Source: Lentinus brumalis (Eukaryota; Basidiomycota; Agaricomycetes; Polyporales; Polyporaceae). From it: a stretch of 64,000 nucleotides of DNA. Positions 45,105-57,004 of the stretch are shown here, in pieces (position 1 is the first letter of the stretch; every line of letters starts with the position of its first letter). The stretch covers positions 806,001 through 870,000 of the forward strand of contig MARA01000015.1 of assembly GCA_001792895.1 (NCBI GenBank). The letters run 5' to 3'. Made by a program: the position numbers and the translations under genes. The notes under the pieces were generated by a model. The model saw nothing but the letters and a program-made list of their open reading frames with translations, made no database searches and was not told where the DNA came from.

Positions 45105-45653
45105 GGCTGAGGAGGGCATGAATTACAGTAGCAGAATGCGTCGAGTGTATCCGATCGAAGCGCTGTGTGCGATGCCTATGCATAACTGCTCCTCCGGATC
45201 CGCCGACACCTGTGCGTTCAAGCGACCGCCAACCATAGCGCCAAGTTTGCGTCGCGAGAATTCAAGACCAAGGCGCCATCCGCACCTGCCGAGATCTGTA
45301 CCCACGCCGTGTCATGCAAATAGCGAGAAGGTGCTTGCTCGTGATCACTTGCGGTACACATGACCAGGAATGAGGTGAGTGAGACCGATCCCGATGTCGG
45401 GTAATTTACTCACGCATACCCATGCGACGACCGTCACTCACGTAAGCCTTTTTGACGAGGTCAGTCGACCACAGTTGACCACAGACTAAGATACATTCGG
45501 TGACCAAGGTCTGCGCTATGAAGATCTAGTTTAGCGAAATTGAGCTAGGCACAGATCGAGAGGCACATGTCCATCACCGAAGCAAGATAGTCTAACACAT
45601 GATAAGACGAAGCAGCAGAGGGGTGGGTGACGGCATCCACGTACTCGAGTACA
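45105..45653. other. 0.55 kb spacer upstream of dehydrogenase copy 2
   Basis: No gene recognised. The proximal promoter of dehydrogenase copy 2 starts at the right end. Confidence 0.35.
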
Positions 45654-45660
45654 TATATAG
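45654..45660 (+). promoter_or_regulatory. TATA box of dehydrogenase copy 2
   Basis: TATATAG about 50 bp upstream of the ATG at 45711, at the same spacing as in copy 1. Confidence 0.45.
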
Positions 45661-45710
45661 GCTCTCCCTAGCCCATCCTCTTGTGAGAAACCTCTCGAAG
45701 GTGCGACATC

Positions 45711-47458
45711 ATGAGGGCAATACGTTACTATGGTCCAGGCGACATCCGCCTCGACGAAATACCGGAGCCTCAAGTGAAGGAAGGGCAGGTGAAGATCAAG
45801 GTATGTCTCTGTGCTGCCGAATTGTATCGGACTCTGACATGGTCGGCTAGGTCGCCTGGTGAGTCAACATAACTTCGACGAACTGGAGAACCATGAAGCA
45901 TCCCGTACTGCACACAGGAACGGAAGTCAGTGTAAGAACGATCAACGTGCACCAAGTCACTTACCTTCCCTGCGCAGTATGCGGTTCGGACCTGCACGCA
46001 TACTTTAGCATCCTCCCTGTGACGCCGACGACCCTGGTACCGCATGTGGTCACCGGAGAGACCCTACCCATCGGCATGGGGCATGAGTAAGTGGTCCTTA
46101 CTTGGATCCAATGCTAGGCCGGTGTCTTCCACGTTCTACTCAGGTTTTCTGGCACCATCACTGAGACAGGTCCGGGAGTGGACACGACCCGCTTGGGCGT
46201 GGGGCAGAACGTCGTCGTGTACGTTGAGTAACCAGATTTCGAGCAGACTTCAAGTTGATTTTTTTCATTCCAGGGAGCCGCTGTTATCATGTAGAAAGTC
46301 GACTTGTCCCTTCTGCGTCGAGGGCTTTCGAAATCTTTGTCGTCATGCGACCTTTGTGGTATGCACGTCAAGTACCGACTCTTTCAATCACTGACTTCCC
46401 AGGCACATAGGGCATAGGTGGCTGGGGAGGAGGTCTCGCGGAATTTACCTGCGTGGATCAGAATCTCGTGCACCTTTTGCCGCGAGGGATCCCTTGTTCG
46501 TATCCTTACATAATTTGCAATCAGAGCGATGGAGGTGACAATGCCTTCACCAACAGTGGACGTCGGCGCCCTCATGGAGCCTCTGGCCGTCGCATGGCAT
46601 GCGGTCAAGAGGTCCAACATCAAACGAGGCGATCACGTCCTTATCCTTGGGGCTGGTCCTGTAAGTCTGCTCGTCTACTCGGCATCTCCCCTTCCTGACC
46701 GCGATGCATTCAATGCAGATCGGTCTCCTGACTTTGCGAGTTGCGAGGTACGTCCTCTATTAGCTTCTAGTTCATTTCCGTCACGCTGCTCATCGCCCAC
46801 AGAGTATTTGGTGCGGCGTGGATCGCGGTCTCCGAACCGGCCTCAAAGCGGCGTGACCTCGCCAAGCGACATGGTGCAGACATCGTGTACGATCCAGTGG
46901 TAGCAAGCGTAGACGTTCCGATGGCTATACGGGAAGTCACAGGCGATCGTGGCGCCGACGTTGTCTTCGATTGCGCAGGTACACAGCGCACGCTGGACAC
47001 AGCCTTCCAGGCCGTGCGGCCCCGAGGAAATGTTGTGAACGTCGCCGTGTGGGAGAACAAACCTACGCTCGACATCGGTGCTGTGACTTACAAAGAGGTC
47101 ACCTTCACTGGTGCGTGCAGCAGCATCGGGAACGACAGTGGCTAACAAGGTGCACGTCGCAGGGGTCATGGCGTATGACCGTGACCACCGCGAGATGCTC
47201 GATGCTGTCGCTGAAGGGAAGTTCAAGGGACTGGAGGACCTGATCACTCGTCGCATCGGTCTGGAAGACTTCGTGGAGAAAGGCATCCGTGCTCTCATAC
47301 ATGAAAAGGATCAGCATGGTCCGCGTTCATTGCTCTCTCTGATCTGCAGCCTAGCTGACATGACCACAGTGAAGATCCTCGTATATCCTTCGCAGCACGA
47401 GCCGCTGTCGTCCTCAAGCGGTGCTTCGTCGTCCCGGCTGGTTTCGTCGCAGCTTTGA
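45711..47458 (+). CDS. (R,R)-butanediol-dehydrogenase-type zinc alcohol dehydrogenase, copy 2 (intact)
   Basis: Twelve exons: 45711-45800, 45851-45858, 45918-45925, 45978-46086, 46144-46218, 46274-46358, 46411-46495, 46557-46660, 46719-46747, 46803-47110, 47163-47318, 47370-47458. They total 1146 bp, 381 residues. Motifs: MRAIRYYGPGDIRLDEIPEP, catalytic CGSDLHA, GHE, structural zinc C-x5-C-x2-C-x7-C in CRKSTCPFCVEGFRNLC, GIGGWGGGLAEF, LMEPLAVAWHAVK, Rossmann LGAGPIGLL and DVVFDCAGTQRT. This matches fungal BDH1-type medium-chain dehydrogenases, cytosolic NAD-dependent oxidisers of 2,3-butanediol and similar diols. The C-terminus has a short Ser-rich tail absent from copy 1. Exons 2 and 3 are each 8 nt and are conserved in copy 1. 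The substrate is inferred from the family. Confidence 0.88.
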
Positions 47459-47800
47459 TATTGTCTGTTGCTCGGTGTGTGGATATCACGTTCCTTCCCG
47501 GTACGACAACGAAAGTGTATTACTATCACCCACACTTTGATATCAACAATAGCCTTTGCTTGGTATTGGACGGCCGCTGAATGGGGCCACCCCCACATGG
47601 CGCGTGATCGTCTATGAGAAAATATCATCGAGCTCCTGGACGTGCGACTTCCGCCGGAAGGTCTTCTTCTACTCGTCGTATCTTCGAGCGCATGCGGCTC
47701 TCCGCTTGACCTTCTCACTGACCCAGAATCCATACGATAAGGATGGCCTCTGCGCCATAAAGCAGCGGTGGTCTGATGCCGGCGAGGTTGCGATGGCAAA
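47459..47800. other. Spacer between dehydrogenase copy 2 and amidase
   Basis: About 340 bp; probable amidase promoter, no gene seen. Confidence 0.35.
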
Positions 47801-49743
47801 ATGGGGTCCCACAGATATTCCTTCAGGTTCGGCCTGCTGTCTCTTTTCTCACTCGCTCTCGCTTTGCTATGGGCAGCGTGCGGGGTGAAGGAGTCAATGG
47901 CGGCTAGCGCGGTATCATTCCCGGACCTCTACGAGGCGTCGATATCGGAGCTGCAACAAGGGTTGGAGAAGGGCCATTTCACTAGTGTGGACCTAGTCAA
48001 GGTACGCCTTCATTTCGTGCCCAAGTCTTGTTGGTTACGTGCGCTGAGTCGACCCGCAGGCCTACTTCGCGAGAATTGAGGAGGTTAACCTTCAAGGACC
48101 GACACTGCGCGCGGTCCTTGAGACCAACCCGAGTGCCTTGGCGCAAGCGGCGGAGCTCGACCTCGAGAGGAAGATTTTCGGGGCTCGCGGACCGTTGCAC
48201 GGCATTCCCATCCTCGTCAAGGACAACATCGCCACTGTGGCAGTCGAAGGTCAGTTCGCCCTGTTCCATACAGTTGTCGGAAGATATCGACCAATGTCCC
48301 GTTCCAGGTATGAACACGACGGCAGGCTCCTTCGCCCTCCTGGGTTCCATCGTGCCCCGCGACGCGCATGTTGCCGCGAAGCTCCGAGCAGCGGGGGCTA
48401 TCATCCTCGGCAAAGCAAACCTGTCTGAATGGGCGCACTTTCGGGGTAATGTTCCTTCCGGCTTCTCTGGACGCGGTGGACAGGCGACAAGTCCGTACGT
48501 CCCGCTGGGCGATCCCTCAGGCTCGAGCTCCGGAAGTGGTATTGCAAGCGCAATTGGCCTAGCAGCAGGCGCGCTTGGGTCGGAGACGGATGGCTCCATT
48601 ATCTCGCCGAGTAATCAAAACAACCTCGTGGGCATCAAGCCGACTGTGGGATTGACGTCAAGGGCAGGAGGTGAGTGTGTAGAATCGCCTTGGAACTTAC
48701 CTGACCCTGTTCATAGTGATACCGATATCCTCGCACCAAGACACCGTCGGGCCGATGGCACGGTCCGTCACGGATGCAGCCATCATACTCCACGCGATTG
48801 CTGGGAAAGACCCTCGCGACAACTTCACACTTGCGCAGCCAGCTGTCGTTCCCGACTACACGAAGGCCCTAAAGAAGGACGCACTGCGGGGTGTGCGCCT
48901 CGGTGTGCCGCGGAAGCTCTTTACTCGCACGAACAGCAACATCGTGGCCGCGTTCAACGCATCGTTGGATACCATCCGTGGTTTGGGTGCGACGATCGTG
49001 GACCCAGCGGATTTCCCAGACTTTGCCGAGTTCGAGGCGTCAGACAACGAGACCATCGTTCTGGACACGGACTTCAAAGTGAGCGACTAGTACAAGTAGA
49101 CGACGGTGAGATACTTACTTGATACATGCACGATAGGTCCAGGTGGCGCAGTACATTTCAGAGCTTCTCCATGTGCCGACCGGGGTGAAGAACCTGGCAG
49201 ACCTCATCGCCTTCAACATCGCCCATGCGGACGAGGAGCTTGTAGAGCCGTTCTGGACGGACCAGTCAGATTTCATCCGGTCCGAGAACACCACTGTTAA
49301 CCAAGCATTCTTTGACGCAATCGCCGCCGACAAGGACCTTGGAGCGACCCGGGGTATCGACGCCACCCTGAAGACGTTCGCAGTCGATGCACTGCTCATG
49401 CCGAGCAACGTCGCATCCGGGCCTGCCGCAATTGCCGGATACCCAATCGTGACCGGTAAGTCGTCGTCGATCATCATGTACCCGAGTGTTGAGCTGACGA
49501 TGTGCATACCCAGTGCCGCTCGGCTTCCTCCCCGCAGACACACCTCTCGGACCCGCCCAGCCCGTGCGCGAGAACGGTCCGAACCAGCCATTTGGGATCG
49601 CATTCGTTGGAACAGCGTTCAGCGAGTTCCAGTTGATCTCGTTCGCATTCGCGTACGAGCAGGTGACGCACAATCGGCTGAAGCAGCTTGCGTTTCCAGA
49701 GGCGATCCCGAAAACGCAGCTTGTGGATATCGTGGGGAAGTGA
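47801..49743 (+). CDS. Amidase-signature enzyme, probably secreted
   Basis: Six exons (47801-48001, 48060-48249, 48308-48670, 48717-49078, 49137-49455, 49514-49743) join to 554 residues. A hydrophobic N-terminal segment (FGLLSLFSLALALLWAACG) may be a signal peptide or anchor. The amidase-signature Ser-cisSer-Lys triad is visible: Lys in GIPILVKDNIAT, Ser residues in GDPSGSSSGSGIASA and the nucleophile region in GSETDGSIISPSNQNNLVGIKPT. Further family blocks are LRAAGAIILGKANLSEWAHFRG and SHQDTVGPMARSVTDAA. Such enzymes hydrolyse amides; fungal secreted forms act on diverse amide substrates. The start could also be MAKWGPT at 47791. No frame break. Confidence 0.88.
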
Positions 49744-50903
49744 GTCCATGGTATACAAGTAGTGATACAAGTGGTATACGAAGAGATCATGGGGCAGCAG
49801 AGTTACGGGGATGAGGAACAGATGTGATTTCCTGCATGATGGTCAGCGGAACGATATTGAACGTCTGAAGAAGAGAACATACATGAGGTTCATGGTGTCA
49901 TAGAAGCTACATTACAGGTGCAGTCTCATACGCCGAAACGATAGGCTTCGGCGAGGGGGAGGCGGTTGGGGTACCGGCGGCGGGACGCTCTGCGCGCTCT
50001 CGGTGACGCAGGAGTCCGACTGTGGAGCAAGTGTCGCCAGATTCGGGTATGCAAACACTGGTGCTCCTGCCGCGGGTGCAGCCCACATCATCGCCTCGAC
50101 GGCATAGTTTGAGGCTGCTGTCATCCCGAGGACTAGGTTGTTCGATGTAAGGGGATTGCGCATCCCTGAAGCAGTCGGCGTAGAGCATAAATAGCTCGCT
50201 CGCGAACATCCAGTAGAAGACGGGCTCACTGGATGAAGTGATGCTTGTTCTGTATTACATAAGTCCTCAGAGCGTTGGTGTGAGCACTGGCAGGGGCACT
50301 CACCGGCGACTGGTAGTTGGTTTGGGTAGGTAGATATCTGCTAAGTGTTGGAGGGACAGACCTTATTTTATATCAATGGTCTGTCCGGACTCCGATGGTA
50401 TAGTTCGGCACATGTGAGCAGGCCTTGGTCTGCGTAGGCTGTTCCATGTCGATTCCAGACCGCGGGCGAAGACGCTTGATATTCTCGATTGTCGCAGATC
50501 TGGATTGCTATCGTCCTCGGAACACGTAAAGAGCAGCCGAACGCGAAAATAGCAAGTCCCGGATCGTCCGAACGGATGCATGTGCATGATGGTAGCTGGA
50601 GTCTGGATGAAACGAAGGACCTCAAAAGAAGCTGGGCCCGGCTGGGCCTCGTATGGCAATCGAAGCGCCCATGGTAGATACTTACCGCCGAGCGATCCTT
50701 CTGTTCCAGGAGCGGTGAAATGGAATCAGAACGTAGTATTAGCACTGGGGTACAGAGAGCGCAGTAGTATGTGTATGATAGCAGACAGCGAAAGGAGTGA
50801 ACGCCGGTACTGAGTAGTGTCCAAAGTAACCAAGGAAAACCTGAAGCATATTGGGTGACTTAAATGATCAGCAATGATGCAACTGAGGGCCCCATCATCA
50901 TGG
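49744..50903. other. 1.2 kb intergenic between convergent genes
   Basis: A minus-strand frame at 49907-50229 (NNLVLGMTAASNYAVEAMMWAAPAAG) is somewhat protein-like, but I could not build a gene from it. Nothing else recognised. Confidence 0.3.
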
Positions 50904-50906
50904 AGC

Positions 50907-53362
50907 TCAGAACTTCCAGCCACCAGCAAGACCCATAACGTTGGCCGGGTCGTACTGCGCTTTCAGCGCCTTGAGCCTATCCAAGTTACCGCCGACGATG
51001 CGCTCGAGAGGCGTGTCGAAGATCGCGTAGTTGCCGTACAGCGCCGCATCGGCGACGTCCTGGCCCTCGCTCACCGCAACCTGGGTCAGGTGCGCGGCGC
51101 TCTGACGCGCAGCCTGGTACATATCGTCATCTGCCAACTGGGCACCGTATGCGTAGTAGATGTTGAGCGGGAGGAGGCCCCGGGCGCGCGACGGCGGGTA
51201 GGCGGAGGACCCCTCGGGCGCGTGCGAGAGGAGGGTGGGCAGGAAGGGCTCGACGTCGTAGCTGATGAACGAGCCGGACTTCAAGGAGAGGCGCTCTCCC
51301 CAGAACTATCAGGACGAGACGAGACACGAGGAGATACTATGAGCGGGTGGTCGACACGGACGTCACAGCTGAGCGCATACCTTCGTCTCATTGAGAACCG
51401 CAGCCATGATGTTCGGCGTGTACTCGAGAAGCGAGACCGTGTGGAAGATACCGCTGGAGCAGATGAGGCTAGTCAGTTTCATTCGTCGACAGGATGGATG
51501 CTTTCCACGCGACGTACCGGGTACCTGCCGTCGCATCGGATGGCGCGGCCTGCACAAGGTCGGAGAAAGTGCGCGTGCTGACGTCCTTCGAAAGGTGGGG
51601 GATCGCGAGGAAGTCGTCGAAGATACCGGCAGGGGGTGTCGGGTAGTCGTAGAAGAGCAGCAGGGATACGCCGGGCCCTCCAAGGAGGAAGTTGTACGTG
51701 GGCAGAACCGCTGCTTTGGGGTCTGTGACGGTCTGTGCGAACTTGACTGTCGCATTGTTGACGGCCTCAAGCTGGTCCGCCGTAATGGTAATCAGACCGC
51801 CCTACGAGAAGAAGGAAGGACAAGAATTAGAGTTTGACTGCGCTGCAAACGTGGAGATATCGTACCCAGACTTCCGTTTGGGGATAGGTCTTGAGCGTGA
51901 ATTTGGTCACGATGCCCTGATAGAGTGGTTTGCATTCAGCGAACGAACGTAACAAGGCACGGTATGATAGCACCCGACCATCACGAGTGTCTATCCTGGT
52001 GGGATGCAGAGGTATAGTACTCACGAAGTTGTTGTATCCACCCTTGAGGCCCCAGAACAGGTCAGGATACGAGCTCTCCGTGACGGTGGTGACGGTGCCG
52101 TTGGGCAAGACCAGTTCGTAACCGCTCAGGTTGTCCACCGTCAAGCCGTACTGGTTCGTCTTCCACGAGTAACCTGTGCAACATGACGTGACGAATGAGA
52201 TACAGCGGCGCTCCGTACGCTCCGTGTTCGCGGTACCGCAAGAACCACGAAGGCACATGATGGGCGGCCGAAATGAACTCACCTCCTCCCAAAGTGAACC
52301 CGGCAACACCAACACCCGTAACCCGGCCGCCGACAACATTGACGGCATAAGGCTCAAGTGCGGCGTAGACGTCGTCCCAGACTAGGCCAGCACCGACCTC
52401 GGCTGTGTTGCTGGCGGCGTTGTACGCGACGTCGCTAAATTTGTACATCGCGATGTGGACGCCCTCTGTGGACGAGAAGCCGGGGTTGGACGCATGGCCG
52501 CCTCCCTTCACCTGTATCGAAGGGCGTTCAGCATGTGGTTCGTTGTAAGTGCATCCACAGAAGTAGACGGGAACAGGTTGTCCGAGGTCGCCATGTCAAT
52601 GGGACGGTTACGTACCGCAAACGGCGTGTTGGTCTTCCCCAGGATCTGGAGCTGTGAAGAGTGAAACACAACGACGTCAGCATTCGGTGATATATTGCAA
52701 AATGACAGGCATGGCATGCGTACAATGGTGCCGACGTCTTCTGCTGTACCGGGCTCGACTGAGCATGCTGCCTGCTGAGTGCTGGATGCTGCCCAGTGGC
52801 CGATGTCCTTCACGTACGCCGCGTTCAGGTCCAAGACTGGATAAAGACGGGCAGCTCAGCAACACAGCAACAAAAGAAACGTTGTACAAACGGAATTTGA
52901 ATGGAAATGGGCGACATCGCGTGATCACACATCGTGCCCAGAGTAAGCGAAAGCGTAAGCGGCGATTCACCTGGCGTTGAGTGCTTCTCGCATCCTCGTT
53001 GTAAGTCGAGCTGGCCTCAAATGCAACCACATGAAGCTAGAGCTACAACGGGCTCACGAAACGCGCACGCGTACTGCGTCCATACGTACGCATCAGGGTC
53101 AATCATCTCCATCGCAATATAACCGACGAACGCCTGGCTGTCACCGTCGCAAGACGTCGCCGCGAACGAGAATGATAGTTGTGTTCGATGACTCACCTGG
53201 AAAGTGGACCTCGGACGCAGACGAGACGGCGCTGCTAATTTGCTTGCAGACCGCCGTGAATTCGCTTCGAGGCTGGAAGGTCTCGAGACCGGGAGGCGGC
53301 GCGTACGCTGCGGCGAGGGCAGCAGAGGAAAGGAATGTGGCGGTCGCAAGGGATTGACGCAT
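50907..53362 (-). CDS. Secreted FAD-linked oxidase (PCMH + BBE domains)
   Basis: A multi-exon minus-strand gene. The first exon (53362-53197) has a signal peptide, MRQSLATATFLSSAALAAAYA. The FAD-binding PCMH domain is seen in DIGHWAASSTQQAACSVEPGTAEDVGTIV, VKGGGHASNPGFSSTEGVHIAM (flavin-binding Gly-Gly-His), LEPYAVNVVGGRVTGVGVAGFTLGGG and SWKTNQYGLTVDNLSGYELVLPNG. Central parts read FWGLKGGYNNF and GIVTKFTLKTYP. The BBE C-terminal domain is LLPLNIYYAYGAQLAD...YGNYAIFDTPLERIVGGNLDRLKALKAQYDP. This matches fungal berberine-bridge/glucooligosaccharide-oxidase-like enzymes, which oxidise sugars or alkaloids with release of H2O2. The exon joining the signal peptide to LDLNAAYVKDI is uncertain: a short exon in the wrong-looking frame or one long intron would both fit. 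Confidence 0.8.
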
Positions 53363-54827
53363 GGCGGACAGCAGTACGTCGACCCAGAATTAGAGAAGGA
53401 ACGTGCGGGACAAGCAGGAGCAGTATGCAGGCAGGCGTCGGACAGCGAGTGTGTCTGAGGGCCTCAAGCGCAAGGAGCACTCGAAAAACATATCACTGAC
53501 GACATTGGACCTTTATATCTCCTAGCCGGCTCCTGCAGGGCCATCGTCCAACGGATCGGGGGTGCCTCGTTCGCGTTCCGTCACCGCCAATAACCTCCGA
53601 GTCCGTGCTCCGGCCAAGGGCCACCTACGCGCCGCGATCACCTTCTGGCGGAGATGTGATCGACAATATTAATGAAGCGATTCCAGTGACTGGTCCACGA
53701 TGACTAGGAATTCGCCATACGCCAATCTGGCCGACGAACCGCCTCACCAGAGGGCCAGGCTACGCATTGCACCGAAGTAAGTTGAAGTAAGTCGCCTCAA
53801 GTCTCAATCTTGCGTCAGCTGACAAGGCTGAGCATAGGATGTTAGGAATAGGATTGAGGACATAATGAGCGGCGATTCCAGTGATGGTGGTACGGAGCCC
53901 CACACTGACAGAGTAGTCAAAGAGGACCTGGGCTAAGGTACTGATTTTCATTCACACCGGGCACAGCGGCGGCGAGCAAGCATGGAAAAGGTAGTAGCGT
54001 GGGCCCGATCCATGCGGATGACGCGAGGGGCGCGGCACAATGCTTGATGATTGACATGCAGCTGTATCGTTCGACTCAGCCAAAAGAATGGTCACCGGGA
54101 CAGAACTGAGAGAAGAGATGCATCACCGTCGCCGAACCTGTTCGCATGCAGATTGCGTGGTCTGTACACGGTATTGCAGGCCGCGGTAGTTGGGCGGTGA
54201 TTGCTGCCACATTCATCGCCATGTCCTCGGTTTCCACCTCCGCAAAGCCCACCTTGTTTTGTCGACGTCTTCGCATACGTAGGCTGTCGCTAGGCACGGA
54301 GAAATATGGCCCGTCCGTCATAAGTCTGACATCTCGCTCCCGGGGAGCCGTGCTAGTGCAGTACGCTGACAAGTCAACATGGTGCGTACTTACTCACCCT
54401 CGAGCATTCGTAGTCCCGTCGCCCCGTCGCCTGCCTTCCTCTGCCTTCACGTCGTAAGAAGAGGCAAGCTTCTGAAAGATGAGGGTAAGTAAGTGAGTGC
54501 TTCGTATGTAGACCAGTCGCAGTTCAGAGCTCCGTTGGACCTCACTCTTTGATTCTTCGCCTTCCAGGCCGACGCTTAACCACACCTTCTTCCTGTAATA
54601 GTAGAGTACTACATGATGCGGTGTGATACTTCGGAATACATTGTTTCGGAGCAGACGTAGGAACGAAAGAGCGCCCAAGAGCGCGCGTCTGCGTGATCGC
54701 CAATCTGAGCAACTGCACAGTACCCCTCGGCGTTTGCCGGGTGGCTGACTGTTTCCGGCACGGTGGTGCTCGCTGCCGACTATAGCGCAAGGTAAGAAGT
54801 CTCCGCCCCGTCCTCAACGCCCTCAAA
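53363..54827. other. 1.5 kb intergenic between divergent genes
   Basis: It separates the FAD oxidase (-) from eL27 (+). A GTAAGTAAGTGAGTG patch lies at about 54484. No gene, tRNA or bounded repeat recognised. Confidence 0.35.
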
Positions 54828-55584
54828 ATGCCCAGAAGTGCGTCCCTATGCCATACCTTTGCTAGTATGATCCCATGCTGAACGTCTCGTCGCGGTTCTG
54901 CAGTCTACAAGCCCGGCAAAGTACGTCTTGAGGGAGGGAGGGAGAAGTTATGTCGGCGCGCGTAACTGAGATATTCGACTAGGTCGCGATTGTCCTCCAG
55001 GGCCGCCAGGCGGGGAAGAAGGTGGTCGTCATCAAGCAGCTCGACGAGGGCACCAAGGAGCGGCCATACCCCCATGCCATTGTTGCTGGCATCGAGCGTT
55101 ACCCTCTCAAGGTAACGAAGCGTATGGGTGCGAAGAAGGTTGCGAAGCGGAGCAAGATCAAGCCTTTCATCAAGGTGCGCAGCGATTTGTCGTCTTTGAA
55201 AGGCCATTTCCGTTGGAAGGCAGCGGTACTGACCGTGTGGCTTGGTGTACAGGTCGTCAACTACTCTCACCTCTTCCCCACGCGTTACGCAATTGAGCTC
55301 GAGGGCCTCAAGGGCGTTGTTTCCCAGGACACGTTCAAGGAGGTGTCGCAACGGGAGGACTCGAAGAAGCAGATCAAGAAGCTGTTGGAGGACAAGTACC
55401 AGGGTGGCAAGAACAAGTGGTTCTTCCAGCCTCTCCGGGTGCGTACCGTTCTCATTTAATTCCTCAAACAATCCCTTCCGCATCCCCCGGACCCTCAAGC
55501 GCCATGCTCGACCTATCATTCTTTATGGGCTGATGACTTTCCGCGGAGAACGGCATACTGACTTGGCTCTCTTGACAGTTCTGA
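54828..55584 (+). CDS. RPL27: 60S ribosomal protein eL27
   Basis: Five exons (54828-54837, 54904-54920, 54983-55174, 55253-55438, 55579-55584) total 411 bp, exactly the 136 residues usual for eL27. Sequence: [75 protein letters not shown]. It is a component of the large ribosomal subunit. Exons 1 (10 bp), 2 (17 bp) and 5 (6 bp, Phe plus stop) are tiny. Early introns in ribosomal protein genes are common in basidiomycetes. The last exon rests on a single good acceptor (TTGACAG) and on the conserved C-terminal Phe. Confidence 0.93.
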
Positions 55585-56040
55585 TCTGTTTTGGTTCTGC
55601 TTTCGACTTGTGCTCTGTGCAAAACCTCCTCTACATGTACTATCTCACATGTCCACGCATGACGCATGCCCCCACCACGCGATTTTTTCAATTCTAGTAT
55701 GCCATGGGTGACAACACCGGCTTGCTGCGTCTTGTGTGCTCTTTTCGACCTGGTCCTTCGTGATGGGTAAGTTTCCTGCCGAATGTGCGTATCAATCGGC
55801 GCCACCCAAAGGGTGGTTATCGACGCGCGAGTTGCCGACGATGGGGATGTGCTATGTTGTGTTCTCTCGACACTACCGGTGCGTAGCGTTGCGTGTTGTC
55901 TTGTTGCCATTCCAGCACGCTGCGCACACTTGTCTGTTGAGTGCGCGATGCCGGACCCGAGCCGGGAAGGGCAGATTACATCCGACTCGCTCTAATATCG
56001 CATTCTGGACCTCCTTGGTGGTCTCTCAAGCTTATCAGGT
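55585..56040. other. 3' flank of eL27
   Basis: About 450 bp with no clear gene. Confidence 0.35.
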
Positions 56041-56640
56041 CAGCACATGTTCATAATGGTATTAGGAGGTACCGGCCAGTGATGAACATCAACGCCATAC
56101 TACTACCTCCGCGAGCCGTTCACGAACAAGGCGGACTTGTACGTGTTCCTTCCGTGTTCCCCTATTCCTGATCACTTATGGACCGCATGTTCAGCTGGGC
56201 GGTGAACTGCGCTGCCAATGTTGAGAAGAACGGCGTCGACTTCAAGAACGACGCCCAGGTGGTGAAGATCAGTGCGCAGGAAGCTCGCGAAAGCGAGCAT
56301 TGTCCAGGACGTCGAGCGCTGTCGGCTTGCCTTTGCAGTTTCAGCCGTCCTTGCCGACTGTCCCCGGTAGCGAGGGCGTCATCAACTCGTACATCCTTCC
56401 GGACAACAAGACCTGCGTGGTGAGTGTCCTTTCGCGTAGCGCGCCAGGATCAGGTTGACGACAACTGACGCTATGCTCGTAGATGTTCGTGGGTTCTTTG
56501 TCCGAGTCAGGCCTGCTCCCTGAAACTGCGTGAACGTGTCTATCGTCGATCTGACCAATAACGGCGGTATGTGTTATGAAGCGAGGACGTTTGCACATAT
56601 GCTCATCCTGCTGCTAGGTGGTTTCGTCTGCCTTGGCCAC
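56041..56640 (+). pseudogene. Unrecognised broken coding sequence
   Basis: Three stretches have strong protein-like character. YYLREPFTNKADLYV lies near 56100-56145. SWAVNCAANVEKNGVDFKNDAQVVKI runs from about 56193 and, after a frame change near 56285, continues as KASIVQDVERCRLAFAVSAVL. TVPGSEGVINSYILPDNKTCV at about 56357-56417 ends at a GTGAGT donor, and later come MFVGSLSESGLLPE and NVSIVDLTNNGG. They cannot be joined into one frame with normal introns. I do not recognise the family. It could be a decayed gene, or an intact one damaged by base errors. Confidence 0.4.
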
Positions 56641-57004
56641 AGCTGCCCTTAGCGATCAGGTTCATTCGAGATCTCACAAAATGTAATGAGTACGACACAC
56701 GGCCTGGGGCCGCGAAAACCTCCGGTAGTAAGTAGCTTCTGTTGTATGCATGTGGGTTCGAGGATGGGACCTCGGGCTGCAAACATGGACGCAAGGAACG
56801 AGCCCAGCTATTTGTACACGGACCGGTCAGACCATACGCAACTTGCGCGCAAACTCGACTACATGAATATATAATTTCCTCAACGACTAGACCAACACAG
56901 AACAATATCATACATCAGTAGGACCTCGAGGACCCAATCAATTCAGCGGACGCTGCACCACAATCCTCACTTCCCAGTGCCTCGTGTGGTTTGCGCTCAT
57001 GGGC
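56641..57004. other. Spacer between broken gene and NTPase gene
   Basis: About 360 bp. A GGGTTCGAGG string at 56755 superficially resembles a tRNA B box, but no cloverleaf can be drawn. Confidence 0.35.

Noticed and set aside
49907..50229. Possible membrane-type gene on the minus strand
   Set aside because: No start, splice sites or motif support a complete model.
47801..53362. Amidase, FAD oxidase and dehydrogenases as one biosynthetic cluster
   Set aside because: No synthase or other core enzyme, mixed strands and no shared regulatory motif; proximity alone is weak evidence.
56750..56790. Possible tRNA (GGGTTCGAGG string)
   Set aside because: No acceptor, D or anticodon stems can be paired on either strand.
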